Shown: positions 11,561-24,369, counted from the first letter of the stretch. The stretch is 64,000 nucleotides of DNA from Cryptomeria japonica (GCF_030272615.1 NC_081415.1:605813137-605877136), one strand, 5' to 3'. Translations and numbers: made by a program. The notes: generated from the sequence alone by a model not told the origin.

Positions 11561-12662
11561 AGAAGAGGCTTGTAATGATCAGACTTGGATGAAGGGAATG
11601 AAAAAGAACTGGATAAGATTGAGAAAAGTCTGACATGGGAATTAGTCAACAAAATAGGAGACAACAATGTGATTGGAACTAAATGTGTATTCCAGGGTAA
11701 GTTGGATGAAGATGGAAAGGTTGTAAGAAACAAGGCAAGGTTGGTTTGCAAAGGCTATATTTAGATTGAAGGCATTGAATTTGATAAAACTTATGCCCTT
11801 GTTGCTCGAATGGAGTAAATTGGGATGTTCTTGATGTTTGTAGCATTCAAGAATTTCAAGTTCCATCATATGGATGTAAAATCAACATTCTTGAATGGAC
11901 AGTTGAAACAAGAAGTTTACATTGAACAACCAAAAGGTTTTGGGTTGAGAGATGATCCAAACATTGTTTGTAAATTGAAAAAGATTGTGTATGGACATAA
12001 ACAAGCCCCTAGAGCTTGGTATGGAAGAGTAGACAAGTACCTAACTGATCAAGGGTTTTAGAAGGGTTCAGCTGACAACAATTTATAATTCAAGACTGAT
12101 GCAGATAAAATCCTAATTGTTGTGGTATATGTTGATGATGTAATATTTAGAGGAAATGAAGATCTATGCAAAAGATTTGCTAGTGAGATGTAGAAAGAAT
12201 TTGAGATATCCATGATTGGTGAGTTGAATTTATTTCTTGGTATTTTAATTTAATAAGAATGATAATGGAATTTTCATTTCTCAGTCTAATACATCAAATA
12301 GCTGTTAAAGAAGTTTGGGTTGCAAAATTCCAAACCAGTGTGTACATCTATGACCACCAAATGTAAGTTAACCAAATATGATAATTATCCTAAGGTAGAT
12401 GCAAGTTGATATAGGTAAATTATTGGGGGACTATTATATTTGACTACTACTAGATCGGATATCATATATGCAGTATGTTTGACAACTAGATTTCAGTAAG
12501 AACCAAAAGAATCACATCTTGTGGTAGTAAAGAGAATTTATAGGTATCTTAAAGACATAGAAGAATTTGGTTTGTGGTATCCTAGGAGCTCATATTTTAC
12601 CTTGGTTTCTTATAAAGATGCAGACTGGGCTGAAAGTGTTGATGACAGAAAAAGTACAAGTG
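11561..12662 (+). pseudogene. C3 reverse transcriptase and start of RNase H
   Basis: Copia RT motifs are present in order: GTKCVF near 11670, MDVKSTFLNG near 11870, KQAPRAWY near 12000, and YVDD active site near 12130 (intact). RNase H begins near 12590 with DADWAES and DRKSTSGG, where G1 is inserted. Many stops and some frameshifts. The remaining RNase H is at 42824. Confidence 0.85.
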
Positions 12663-12667
12663 GAGGA

Positions 12668-14227
12668 TGGTGCAGGGGCACTAGGGCATGTGTCTACTTC
12701 ATTTTTGACATGTGTCTACAACATTTTGATTCATGATTATGCTTAGCAATAAAATGTGTGATGTGTGAGTTTGAAGGCCTATTGATTAGGTCTAGACAGT
12801 GTAATAAGCCCTGAGGCTCCAAGGTGTGTCAACATGGTCAAAGACCTTGTATGGGGATTTTATATGTATTTTTTGTATTTAGGGGTCTAAGATGTGTGGT
12901 GTGTTCATTCTTGACCTTTGGTGTGAAGGCAAGACCGAATTGTATCAAGTGGACAAAAGTTGCAATATTGTCTTAAGCAACTTTTCTTGTAACATTTTGA
13001 AATATGGTTATCCCAATGGTTAGTTGGTTGGTTGTATGCATTGGGGGTGGTTGGAGGATTTCCTTGGGTGATATAAGCCTGGGGAAATGATTCCAACTAG
13101 TTAGAGATGATCTTGAATGAAATTCTTGTCTTCAAAATAAACTGTTGTTGCAATTTCTTGCATTCTTCTTGAGTTTTTTGTTCTTGTATAGTTTTTTATG
13201 AGTGGTGGGCATCAACTAAACATTTTACAAGTTGTAATAGAGGTTCACCTTTCATTTGGAGTTGGTTTGAGGTCTCGAGGCCTTCAGATTTGGGAGAAAC
13301 TTAATTTTCTTTCTCACTGGCTTGAGAAAACCCTCAAAACTAGGGTTTGGAAGCAAACAGAGACACAAATCAACATTTCTTTATGGGGTCAGTCTAAAAA
13401 CTTGGGGGATATTTATTTTACATGTATACTAAATTTTCCTGGTGGTTTTGGCGACATGAAGTGTCATATACTATTATTAAGATGACGCCCTCATGTGGCA
13501 AGCCTGTGCAGCAGAAGATGTGGGTGAAAACTTTGGACAACAGACTGAACGATGACCAAACTTGGCATGAGAGGGACCCTTGGACATTTTCATACCCTTG
13601 ATAAATGTTAATCCTTCCTTTCTTTGTAACTGGTGAATCTTTTGAGAGCCTAATTCTCAATACCAACTAGAAGAGCCTAAATAGGGTCAGTAGGGTTTGA
13701 CGATCCATACACAAAACCCAGATGCAAAATCATGAAATTATTTAGGATATCAAAAAGGGTATCTAAATATATAATTTATTATAGGTGTCATTTAGGGAAT
13801 CTAGAAGTGATTGTGCAAAAACTCAAAGAGGGGGCCTAATTGCTTGTAGCCCTCACTAGGCCTCTTGGGGACAAAATGCTCTTGGGGTCTTGCAAAAATT
13901 GATTAAGAGGTCTAGATGAATATAAATTCCTTGTCCAATATGGGTTTCCATCCATGCATGTCATTTTTCACCATTTAAGTAAAGATCCTGTTGCTTGGGG
14001 TTTGGAGTTGTTATGTGTCCTTGGTTGAAGGGTTGGAACCTTAGGAGTAGGAGACTCCTTGTCAGTTGTGAGTTTCCCTAAGTTGAGAGGTCCTTGGGAA
14101 GGATCTAGGGAAAGCATTTGAAACCTTGGGAAGGTTGAAGACATTGGTTCATTGCAAGGAACCAAGTGAAGACCCTTGAGGGAGAAAAACCAAGCAAGTG
14201 GTATAACAACCCAAACCCTCTGCATCA
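12668..14227 (+). repeat. G1 5' LTR
   Basis: About 1,560 bp, TGGTGCAGGGGCAC to CCTCTGCATCA. Closely matched by 41261-42818. It has none of the shared GTGGTTTTTCCC or C-run motifs of the copia-like LTRs, as expected for a different lineage. Confidence 0.92.
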
Positions 14228-14229
14228 TA

Positions 14230-14241
14230 TTGGTATAAAGA
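14230..14241 (+). promoter_or_regulatory. G1 primer binding site, degenerate
   Basis: TTGGTATAAAGA follows the LTR end closely and resembles the tRNA-Met site TTGGTATCAGAGC with changes. Confidence 0.5.
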
Positions 14242-14264
14242 AAATATTTGGGGTGAAATAGTGT

Positions 14265-15143
14265 ATGTCAGACATAGAAGGTGGAGAAGAGGCCAACACA
14301 ATGAATCCTAAGGAAATGAACCCTGAGGCCATCAAGAAGATGGTAGAGGAGATGCTTGTTGAGAAACTCAAAGAGACCGAACACTCCAAAGGAAAGGACA
14401 AAGCATGGGATGATGACTCAAAGGAAGAGAAAGAGGACCAATCAAAAGATATTTTTGGATTCTTTAAAGTCAGTGAATAGATACAATGTAGAGAGCTACC
14501 TATGGTGGTAGCTTGAATGGAGAAGAGGTGTTTGATTGGATAGAAGCACTCAACAACCATTTTGAATACAAAGAAGTTCCTAAGGAAAGAGAGTGAGTTT
14601 GGTAAATTATAGACTCAAGGGGTCAGCCTTGTTGTGGTGGATAGTGCTGCAAGAAGAAAGGATGAAAGGAGGGAAGAAGAAGATATCCTCTTAGGAGAGG
14701 ATGAAGAAAAAAATCAAGAGCCAATTCCTACCAGTAGACTATCAAGTGCAGATGTACAAGAAGCTAAAAAATATCAAATAAAGAGAGTTGGATGTGAATG
14801 CATATACTGAAGAATTTCACAAACTAAGTCCTAAATTAAGGAAACATGAAGATGAGGCAGAGAAGGTGGCTAGATACCTGGATGGGATAAGATAAAACAT
14901 ACAAGATGAGATAATCATCTTGGCTCCGGACACTATACACAAGTGCTTTCAATTGGCATTGAGAGTGGAAGATAAGATAAAGAGGAGAGGAGAGAAAAAC
15001 AATAAAGGAAGGGGTGGCAGAAACTTTAGAAGTAGAGGTGGCTATGGAGGAAGGAATACTCCTTTTAAAAATAGTGATTCTAACCAGCAAGAGTGCAATG
15101 GAGAGTTCAATAATAAGAATGGAGGCTTTAGAGGAGGAAGAAG
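14265..15143 (+). pseudogene. G1 gag, N-terminal and middle part
   Basis: An ATG at 14265 opens a 71-codon acidic N-terminus. The gypsy gag core then appears in other frames: ALLWW near 14625, YTEEFHKLS near 14807, VARYLDGIR near 14865, and a Gly/Arg-rich stretch with GGRN and FRGGR repeats at 15000-15143. The frame is cut at 15143 by A1 and continues at 37588 in the RGG-rich stretch once one AGAAG copy is discounted. Confidence 0.82.
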
Positions 15144-15193
15144 TGTTGGAAATTGACACTCATTGGATTCATTTTGTTTTCATTGATGGAAAC
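15144..15193 (+). repeat. A1 5' LTR, first 50 bp
   Basis: Reads TGTTGGAAATTGACACTCA and onwards, matching the 3' LTR start at 36688. It is cut off by C2. The last five bases (GAAAC) match GCAAC at 22900-22904 with one mismatch, the likely C2 duplication. Confidence 0.85.
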
Positions 15194-16713
15194 TGTAAGT
15201 TCTAATACTAAATGTGAAGTACAAATGCCAATAGCTAACAAGATGAGAGGGGGGGTGGATCATACAAACTTAATCTTCCATAAAATCAACAAATTCAACC
15301 TCGGTAAATTATACTTTAGCAATGTAACCAAAAACTGTTAAACATGCTAACTCATAAACACATAATCATCATAACACATATAACACCAAATTTAACATGG
15401 AAACCCAAATAAGGAAAAACCATTGTGGGATTTCGGACCCACTAAGAAATATACTCTTCTAGAGTATGCTCAGTTAAAAGCAAATCCTATTAAAGATTAC
15501 AAACACATTGCTAGATGTGACCTGGTTAAGGGATTTCCCTCAGATCTGTTAGGATCTTCACTTTGTTAGAAGTGACCTTGTCAAAGGATTTCAAACACTC
15601 ATTTAGAATGTCACCTTGCTAGAGGGCTTACAAATAATACTGTTAAGTCCACTCGGTTAAGATATTTTCTATCACTTACACAATAATAGTAATAAAAATA
15701 TATCTACAACTTCACATCTAAAATGCTAAAGCAGATTCTTATTTGCTCAAAACAATCTAGTCATAAGACTTATCTTGTCCCTCTGCTGGGCTCTCTACTC
15801 TGTTATTCAAATAGGTCTTCAAGCTTCTCTACTTGGTAATCACTATGTAGCATCCCTGTGCTTACACTTGCCCACATACATTGTTTATCAACAATTCCTT
15901 ATTTATAAACAATTGCTAACTGCTTAATCTCCTTGATCACATTTCCCATGATCAACCATAGCCATCAGATCTTCAAACTTGACTAGGTTCAATTTATCCT
16001 TTCGATCTAAAAATGTTTTACCTCACCTCGGGACTTGCATTCCTTTCTTAGAACTTGCACAAGGTTATTGCGGTTCAATCTGTGTTGTATATCTTCCTGC
16101 CGATTTTCCTTTGCCATAGATCCTTAACAAACTTCGTGCACTGCATACCAATCATTTATACATCTCCAGCTAATCATTGTCCTTCATTAAATAATGCTTT
16201 TATCCATCCAATGTGATCTGTCATAACTCGGTTGCAACTTGGTAAATACTAAACTTTACTCAGTAGACATTCTGCCTTCATTAACCGATATCGATAACCT
16301 TAGGTTTACCGACTAGGTTCCTTAGGGTTTACTGACTAGGTTCTTTGCTCGGTTGCATAGTATAGTATTAACCTTACAATCAACAATATTTCTAGGGTAT
16401 CAAAACAATCTAAACATCATGATCTCATCATTGTCTAACTCGGTAATAGTTGCCCATTGAATATCTTATTCCTCCTCTTATTCATCACATTATTTCTATG
16501 TCTTTTACCAACATCTTAATTCTCTTCAAATCAATTTTCTCAAGATATGGCAATATCATACTGAATCACAAAATCAATTTCTTGACATCAATGACAAAAT
16601 AATATTATAAAGATAGTTATCATCCTTCTTCAGTTATATCAATAATCTTCAACAACCTTCTCAATATCCTCAATGAATATCAACAATCTTCCTTTCTACT
16701 GAAATGCCAACAA
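15194..16713 (-). repeat. C2 3' LTR
   Basis: About 1,520 bp; matches 21402-22898. It contains the shared GTGGTTTTTCC/GGGTTTCCA block (15389-15432) and a series of AATCCCTTAACC-like repeats on the minus strand at about 15440-15670. Confidence 0.92.
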
Positions 16714-16945
16714 TCTCCCCCTTTGGCATTGATGGCAAAACCAACAATTAAATGGTAAAAGCAACAAGATATTCAAATTGATTCAAATTCAGATTGTTGT
16801 TAGACTTCTCTTGTTATCCTTGAGCTGTTAAAATCTTCTGAAGTCTTCTCCCTTTTGTATTGTTCTCCCCCTGTCATTAGTCTTCTGTTATCTTATTCAT
16901 TTAGGATTTTACCATTTAGTCTTCTCCCCCTTTGACAACAATGCC
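16714..16945 (-). promoter_or_regulatory. C2 polypurine tracts (three)
   Basis: On the minus strand, GCCAAAGGGGGAGAT directly abuts the LTR. Two further tracts (near 16864 and 16924) read as GGGGGAGAA. Multiple tracts before the 3' LTR are known from Sirevirus-type copia elements. Confidence 0.65.
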
Positions 16946-17150
16946 AAAAAGTAAAAGAACTAAATCATGTTTTCTTCCTCTGTGAAGTGATTTGCCTTGT
17001 TATGTATCATCTTAGTCTCAGTTAGAGAAACTTGTCTCTATTCACTATTTCCTACACACTGTTAGAAAACCTTCTAAAGTGCATAAAGAAACATCAATCC
17101 AAACATAATATTCTGTAGATTCATCGAATTGATGCTTTCATCGAACTCTG

Positions 17151-17637
17151 TCAGTGAGTAGAAGATAGAGGTAGGACCCCTAACTTGCTTCTGAGATACT
17201 CAAAAGTGTCCCTTGGCAATGGCTTTGTGAAGATGTCTAATAATTGCTCCTTTGAACTAATATATTCCAACACAACTTTCTTCTCTTGAACTTCTTCTCT
17301 GAGATAATGATACTTTATAGATATATGCTTTGTCTTAGAGTGCATTACTAGATTCTTTGAAATGTTAATGGCACTAGTATTATCAGAGAATATAGTTACT
17401 GGCTTGGTAACTTTCTCATTTATACCTTCCAATAGTTGTTTGATCCATGCTATATTGGTACAATTCAATGCTGTAGCAACATATTCAACTTCTACTATTG
17501 ACTATGAAATACATCCTAGTTTCTTGCTAAGCCAACTCACTAGTCTTTCTCCTAAAAAGAAAGCTCCACCACTTGTGCTTTTCCTGTCATCAATGTTGCT
17601 TGCCCATTTAGCATCAGTATAAACTTTTAAATCAAAA
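17151..17637 (-). pseudogene. C2 RNase H
   Basis: The C-terminal 105 codons are open: SDNTSAINISKN and KTKHISIKYHYLRE, then DIFTKPLPRD, all typical copia RNase H tail motifs. The upstream part is in a different frame, with [14 protein letters not shown]-like matches near 17590. Ends just before the polypurine tracts. Confidence 0.85.
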
Positions 17638-18711
17638 TCATCTCTTTTCATATAATAAGCCATAATCTTCAGTGCCTCTCAAGTATCTAAAAATTCTCTT
17701 GATTGCTATCATATGGGTTTCCTTGGGATCTACAGAAAATCTTGCAACAATACCTACTGCACATGCTATATCTGGTCTACTATGCACAACATATTGCAAT
17801 TTCCCAATCATAGATTGGTAAAGTGTCTCATCAACAGATGTAGATTCATCATTCTTTGATAGTTTATAGTTAGTAGTCATAGGAGTACTTATTGGTTTAG
17901 AATCGTCCATTCCAAATTTCTTCAAGATTTCCTTTATGTACTTGGATTGAGTAATGAAAATATCATCTTTCATTTGCAGTATCTGTAAACCTATAAAATA
18001 TTTTATCTCATCGATTAGTGACATCTCAAATTCTTTTCCCATTTCACTTCCAAAGTTCTTGCATAAGGAGTCATTACCACAAAAAATAATATCATCAACA
18101 AATATGGCTGAGATCAGTATTCCATTGTTCTCATCATTCTTCATGTACATGTTGCTATTTTCACTTGTCCTTATAAAACCAATCTTGATTAAATAAGAGT
18201 GCAGTCTCTCATACCATGCTCTTGGTGCTTGTTTCAGACCATATAAGGCTTTGTTTAGTTTACATACCTGATCTTTACTCTTGTCTTCAACAAATTCTTC
18301 AAGTTGTTCTATATAAACTTCTTCTTCTAGTATACCATTCAAAAATGCAGATTTAACATCCATTTGATATACCTTGAAATTTTTGAAAGCAGCATATGCC
18401 AACAAAGTTCTTACTCCCTCAAGTCTATCCATAGGTGCAAAGGTCTCACCATAATCTATTCCTTCTTCTTGAGCATAACCTTTGCAAACTAGTCTTAATT
18501 TGTTTTGAATGACTTCACCTTTTTCATTTAGCTTGTTTCTAAAAATCCACTTTGTACTGATTACATTTTTGTTCTTCAGTCTTGGGATCAGTGTCCATGT
18601 GTCATTCTTCTTGATTTGATAAATCTCTTATGTTATAGCATTTACCCAATCTTCACTATTAAATGCCTCTTTTACTATTCTCAGTTCAAATTCAAATATT
18701 AGACATGTGTT
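17638..18711 (-). pseudogene. C2 reverse transcriptase
   Basis: A 264-codon open stretch (18432-17638) covers MDVKSAFLNG, YGLKQAPRAWYERL, the FVDD active site near 18095, YFIGLQI and SRPDIACAVG. The N-terminal RT part (FRNKLNEKGEV-type and KLVCKGYAQEEG matches) precedes it in another frame at 18433-18600. The active-site Asp pair is intact. Confidence 0.9.
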
Positions 18712-19756
18712 CTATCTCATTTTGATCCTTGTCATCACTGGATCATCCTTATCTCCTATAATCTGACTTGATGCATGATGTCTTCTGACATAATTGGCTA
18801 ACACAGGCTCAGGTAGGCTCTGTATGATCTTCTTCATCACTCGGTAACTAGATATTCTCTTCAATTTCTTCACCAGCTTTCTTGGTAGGACTTCTCTGTT
18901 GAACATAAATAAATTCTTCATAATCTTCTAGTTCTTTGGAATTTCCTTCATCATTTCTTTCTGCAAATTCATCAATCTTCACATTTGCACTTTCCACTAT
19001 TTTGTTAGATGATTTGATCAAACATTTAAATGCTTTACTTCTAGAAAAATAACCAAGAAATGTTCCTTCTTCACTTTTTTGATCAAACTTTCCATTTCTG
19101 TCATCTTTGTGAACATAGCATCTACTTCCAAAGATTTTAAAATAACTTACATTAGGTTTCTTGTCATATCAGATCTCATATGGTGTCTTCATAGTTCCTT
19201 TCTTCAATTGAACTCGGTTCAGGGTGTAAACTGCAATGCTGATTGTTTCTCTCCAAAATGTTTGAGGTGCCCTCTTTTCTATCATCAAGGTTCTGGCACA
19301 ATCCACAATTGATTTGTTTCTTCTCTTGGCTATCCCATTTTGCTGAGGTGTTCTCGATGCAGATACTTGCCTTTTTATACCATGATCATTGCAGAATAAG
19401 TTAAATTCATCAGAAGTGAACTCTCCTCCTCTATCAGATCTAAGACATTTCAGTTGTCTTCCTATTTCATTTTCAACTCTTGCCTTGTACCATTTAAACA
19501 TTTGAAAAGCTTCTAATTTTTCTTTTAAAAACATAACTAACATCATCCTTGAGTAATCATCCACAAATAATATGAAATATCTATAACCATAATAACTTTT
19601 AACTTTCATGGGACCACAAAGATCAATATGTACTTGATCTAAAATTCATTTAGAAGTGTAGGACTTACTTGTAAAGCTTGATCTTGTCATCTTACCCATT
19701 TGGCATCCTTGGCACATAGCATTCTCAGGTTTTTCCAGACTCGGTAGACCTCTTAC
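18712..19756 (-). pseudogene. C2 integrase
   Basis: The zinc-binding tail CQGCQMGKM is near 19700, with HIDLCGPMK near 19630 past a stop. The catalytic core at 19609-19169 includes DDYSRMM, SDRGGEF and TPQQNG (some changes, AKRRN for VERRN). The C-terminal FGSRCYVHKDD and GTFLGYFSRSKAF motifs follow near 19140-19030, then an acidic, Ser-rich linker. Confidence 0.88.
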
Positions 19757-20371
19757 TCAGTGCTTCTTACTTATTTTGATCAGATTATCAAAATTTACAT
19801 GACAAAACTGTTTATGCCATAACCAGGTATCATCTATCTTTGCATAAAGACACTTGTTCCAAGTTGAGTCAAGATGAAATGTATTGCCTTTTGTTTGTGT
19901 CCCGGTAGCAGCTAACTTTCCATGCTTGTCATGAACTTTGACAATTCCTTTCTGAAATTCTATTCGGTATCCTATATTGTTTAGTTGTGCTACACTCACC
20001 GAATTGTATTTCAAACCTTCAACCTAGTATACCTCATCACATTTATCATTGTCAAGAAGTGTTATAGATCCTTTACCTTTCACCAGACATGGTTTATCAT
20101 TACCAAATCTTACATAGCCTCCATCATAGTCTTCTAATTTAACAAACTTGTGTTTATCACCTGTCATATGATGTGAGCATCCAATGTCTATGATCCAAGA
20201 ATCATTACTATTTATCTGAGATATTAAGGCTTTTTCTTCATACCTTTCTTCATCAGATCCATCTTTAATAGCCACATAAACAACTTCCTATGTATCAGTT
20301 TCATTAGATTTATCATCGTGGGATTCCTCATCAGCTATTGGACATGTCTTTTTGTCTCTCCTTCTGAAGTC
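19757..20371 (-). pseudogene. C2 protease and GAG-pre-integrase region
   Basis: WIIDIGCSHHMTGD lies near 20195. The protease motif reads DIG instead of DSG, with GGYVRFGND downstream. After a stop, GLKYNSVSVAQL and LWHKQFCHVNFDNL (near 19810) mark the pre-integrase region. Same frame as gag. Confidence 0.88.
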
Positions 20372-21337
20372 TCAGTTTCCTTTGTATTGGTTGTCTTTCT
20401 GCCTGTTATCTCGGTATTCTCTCTTTGCACTAGACTCCTTGTTAGGATAGTTAGAAGCCATATGTCCTATTTTATCACAATTGAAACATTTTAAAGGTAG
20501 CTTCCCTTTATACTTACCTTTTCCTCTTGGTAACCTTCTGGCTAATAATCTTTCAAACTCTTCTTGCTTCTTGATTTCCTCATACAATTTGTGCACTTCT
20601 TCCATGTTCTTATGAAATCTTACACTTGCTCCATTGTGATTCCCTTCAGAGTACTTACTCATTCTATCATTGTAATCATTAGTTTCACCAATATGAAAAG
20701 AACTGAATGCTAATTCTACTTTATTTACCGAAGACCCACTATTATCAAAATTAGTTAACTCAAATGCATGTAGCTTACCAATAGTAGCATCCAAAGAAAC
20801 TAGCATGTTAGGTACAGACCTCAATTCATTGTTTGCAGAGACTTGAATAGCATAAGCAGGTAGAAGGGTTCTCAACAACTTACTTGTTACATCCTGTTTT
20901 TCAATAGTTCCTCCTGCTCCTTTAATTTGATTGATAGTCTCCTTTAACCTTGTACTTTATTGGGTTATGTTCTCGCCTTCATTCATTCTCATGGATTCAA
21001 GTTGTCCTCTTAGACTATCTACTTTTTCTCTTTGAACATGTTCATCACTGCCATATATTGATATGAGCTTAGTCCACATTGCTTTTGCATCATTACAGCC
21101 TTCTAGGTCATAAAACTCTGAGTCGGTCAATGTTGATGTTATTTTAGTCATAGCTTGAATGTGTTCTTGCTTTGCCTTTATCTCTTCCAAGGTTATTGGG
21201 TTGGTGTTTGGTGGGATGTAATCATCATCCAAATAATATGCTGCATATTCTCTAATTCCTGATAAATGCAGCTTCATCCTTTTATGCCATGTGGAGAAAC
21301 TTGACTTGTTCAGCTTTGGTGCATCCCTTTTATACAT
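20372..21337 (-). pseudogene. C2 gag
   Basis: ATG at 21335-21337 in a copia gag context (APKLNKSSFSTWHKRMKL). There is one in-frame stop at about 20955 and another at 20372. The core includes LTDSEFYDLEGCNDAKAMW and KLLRTLLPAYA. The zinc knuckle is CFNCDKIGHMASNY, where the last Cys has become Tyr. Confidence 0.9.
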
Positions 21338-21388
21338 CTTCGGATCTTTGCCTCAAGTACCTTTAAACTTTTCTTCTGAAGTCCAAAG

Positions 21389-21401
21389 CTCTGATACCAA
21401 T
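21389..21401 (-). promoter_or_regulatory. C2 primer binding site
   Basis: The minus strand reads TTGGTATCAGAGC next to the LTR. Confidence 0.85.
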
Positions 21402-22898
21402 CGTAAGTTTTGATACTAAATGTAAAGTACAGATGTCAATAGCTAACAAGATGAGAGGGGGGGGTGAATCATACAAACTTAATCTTCCATAAAATCAACA
21501 GATTCAACCTCGGTAACATATACTTCGGCAATGTAACCAAAAACTGTTAAACATGCTAACTCATAAACACATAATCATCATAACACATATAGCACCAGAT
21601 TAAATGTGGAAACCCAAATAGGGAAAAACCATTGTGGCATTTCAGACCCACTAAGAAATATACTCTTCTAGAGTATGCTCGGTTAAAAGCAAATCTTGTT
21701 AAAGATTACAAACACATTGTTGGATGTGACCTGGTTAAGGGATTTCCCTCAGATCTGTTAGGATATTCACTTTGTTAGAAGTGACTTTGTCAAAGGATTT
21801 CAAACACTCATTTATAATGTCACCTTGCTAGAGGATTTACAAATAAGATTGTTAAGTCCACTCGGTTAAGAGATTTTCTGTCACTTAAAAAATAACAGTA
21901 ATAAAAATATATCTGCAACTTCACATCTAAAATGCTAAAGTAGATTCTTATTGCTCAAAACAATCTAGTCATAGGACTTATCTTGTCCCTCTGCTGGGCT
22001 CTCTACTCTATTATTCAAACAAGACTTCAAGTTTCTGTACTCAATAATCACTATGTAGCATCCCTATGCTTACACTTGCCCGCATACATTGTTTATCAAC
22101 AATTCCTTATTTATAAACAATTGCTAACCGCTTAATCTCCTTGATCACATTTCCCATTATCAACCATAGCCATCAAATCTTCAAACTTGACCAGGTTCAA
22201 TGTATCCTTTCAATCTGAAAATGTTTTACCTCGCCTAGGGACTTGCATTCCTTTGTTGAAACTTGCACAAGGTTATTGTGGTTCAATCTACATTGTAGAT
22301 CTTCTTGCCAATTTTCCTTTGCCATAGATCCTTAACAAACTTCATGCATGGCATACCAATCATTTATACATCTCCAAGTAATCATTGTCCTTCATTAAAT
22401 AATTCTTTTATCCATCCAATGTGATCTATCATAACTCAGTTGCAACTCGGTAAATACTAAACTTTACTCGGTAGACATTCCACCTTCATTAACCGATATC
22501 GATAACCTTAGGGTTTACCAACTAGGTTCTTTGTTGGGTTACATAGTATAGTATTAACCTTACAATCAACAATAGTTGTAGGATAACAAAATAATCTAAA
22601 CATCATGATCTCATCATTGTCTAACTCGGTAATAGTTGCCCATTGAATATCTTATTCCCCCTCTTATTCATCATATTCTTTTTGTGTCTTTTACTAACAT
22701 CTTAATTCTCTTCAAATCAATCTTCTCAAGATATGGCAACATCATATTAAATCATAAAATCAATTTCTTGATATCAATGACAAAATAATGTTATAAAGAT
22801 AGTTATCATCCTTCTTCAGTTATATCAATAATCTTCAACAACCTTCTCAATATCCTCAATGAATATCAACAATCTTCCTTTCTACTGAAATGCCAACA
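21402..22898 (-). repeat. C2 5' LTR
   Basis: About 1,497 bp; partner of 15194-16713. The inner end has C where the partner has T (CGTAAG against TGTAAG), a transition in the terminal dinucleotide. Shared GTGGTTTTTCCC block at 21604-21640. Confidence 0.92.
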
Positions 22899-23758
22899 AG
22901 CAACAAGATTAGATGGAAGTCATATACTAGCATTAGGAGGCATATACCAGCAGACACCAGCATTAGAGTATCCAGGATTATACCGACATCGGCACCGACA
23001 TGAAGTAATTAAAGGAAGCCAACATCAAGGAAGATTTATTTAGTAAATCATTTTCTAATTATTCTCGAGGCAGACATTGAGTAACTTTTTTAATGTATTG
23101 TAAGCCTACATAAGGCATATTGTTTGTAATTGTTATATAGGTTAGTCTTCTAGGTCATTTTGAATATGACATAGGATGCGACATAGGAAAACATAGTGAA
23201 ACTATATAATGTGAAGTATATGTATGTAGATCATTTGTATGTGAATAGTATATCATGCAATGATCTATAGATAGATTGGAAAGAATTATTGGAAGAGAAG
23301 AGATACCGGTAGTAGTGTTCAAGTTTTGTGAACTAGTATAGAGCAGAGCTTGAACCGTAACTCTATTTGGCATAGAAGATAAATTTTTGAGTCCATTTTT
23401 TAGTGTTTTACTTCAGCAGAAGCTTGTAGTCACTGAGACTCTTTAGTGATGAGCAGTATGCTCTAGGAAGTGTGCCTTCCTACATGTGCAGGCCCCCATT
23501 ATATGTAATATCCTTTCATATGGCTAGTGGACTGATATTGTGGGTCACAAATCCCATCATGGTTCTTCCTCTTTGAGGTTTTCCATGTATAAATTTTGTG
23601 TGTTATGGTGTTCATTTATGTGGATGGTTTATTTGCTTCATGTTATGTGTTTATTTGTTTACTGGTTTATATGTGTATGGTATAAAAAGATAAAATCTTA
23701 TCTTATCGATAGAACACTGATTCACCCCCCCCCCTCTCAGTGTTCTTGGATCCCAACA
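22899..23758 (+). repeat. A1 5' LTR, remaining part
   Basis: Continues the LTR split at 15193. Matches 36730-37582, including CCAGCAGACACCAGCATT, GAGTATCCAGGATTATACC, TCTAGG and ACATGTGCAGGCCCCC blocks. Ends with a C-run, CTCTCAG and GATCCCAACA. Confidence 0.9.
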
Positions 23759-23759
23759 A

Positions 23760-23772
23760 TTGGTATAAGAGC
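23760..23772 (+). promoter_or_regulatory. A1 primer binding site
   Basis: TTGGTATAAGAGC, one mismatch from the tRNA-Met-type site, two bases after the LTR end. Confidence 0.8.
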
Positions 23773-23832
23773 TTGGTACCTCAGAAGAAGTTTAATAGCT
23801 TGAGGAAAATCCTAAAATTGGAATCTTTGAAC

Positions 23833-24369
23833 ATGGCTATGGAGAAGCAACTTGAGATGGCTCTTGAGGATTATGATGCTGAAAGGATGAAGAACTTGAA
23901 ATTGCAAGATGAATTGAATTCTACAAATGAATTCATTCTTATCTTGCAACAAAAGGTTATCATCTACTCAAGCCAAGAGGAAGGAACTTTTGCAAAACCC
24001 GGATGATGAGGAGAAGAATGCACTTAAGGAACAATGTCAAAAACTAAGTCAAGCAAACATGCTCATGAAGAATGAAATACAAGATCAGACTATGAGGTTA
24101 TCAAAAGATATTGAGGATAGAAATAAGAAGGAAGATAATCTTGTTATATCTCTAAAGAACAAAATTGATGAATGTGGCAGATTGACTCATAAGAATAATC
24201 TATTCAGAACTGACTTGGCATTCTCTTGGAACAATGAAAAAGAACTTGAAAGACAAATAACTACTCTGAGAGATGATCTGACTACTTCAAGTGAGTATAA
24301 AGAAAAATTCAAGATTAATGTTGTACAGTTGGATGACTTATTGAAAAGACAAAGGGAGGTTGATGATTC
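23833..24369 (+). pseudogene. A1 ORF1, coiled-coil part
   Basis: ATG at 23833 starts a Glu/Lys/Leu/Gln-rich coiled coil. One frameshift near 23960 moves it into a second frame that stays open to the insertion of C1 at 24370. Similar in sequence and position to E2 (3014-3521) and in layout to E1. Together with the knuckles at 32676-32970 it forms a gag-like protein. No retroviral capsid motif is recognisable. Confidence 0.75.

Larger units (their letters stand above)
15194..22898 (-). mobile_element. C2, Ty1/copia element inserted in A1 5' LTR, minus strand
   Basis: LTR copies lie at 15194-16713 and 21402-22898, with the minus-strand start TGTTGGCATTTCAG. The tRNA-Met primer site is at 21389-21401. 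Gag, PR and INT share a single minus-strand frame from 21337 to 19169, broken only by stops. RT and RH are in other frames. In the first 100 bp the two LTRs differ by eight transitions and one G-run length change. It is among the better preserved pol copies here, but still broken. Confidence 0.92.
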
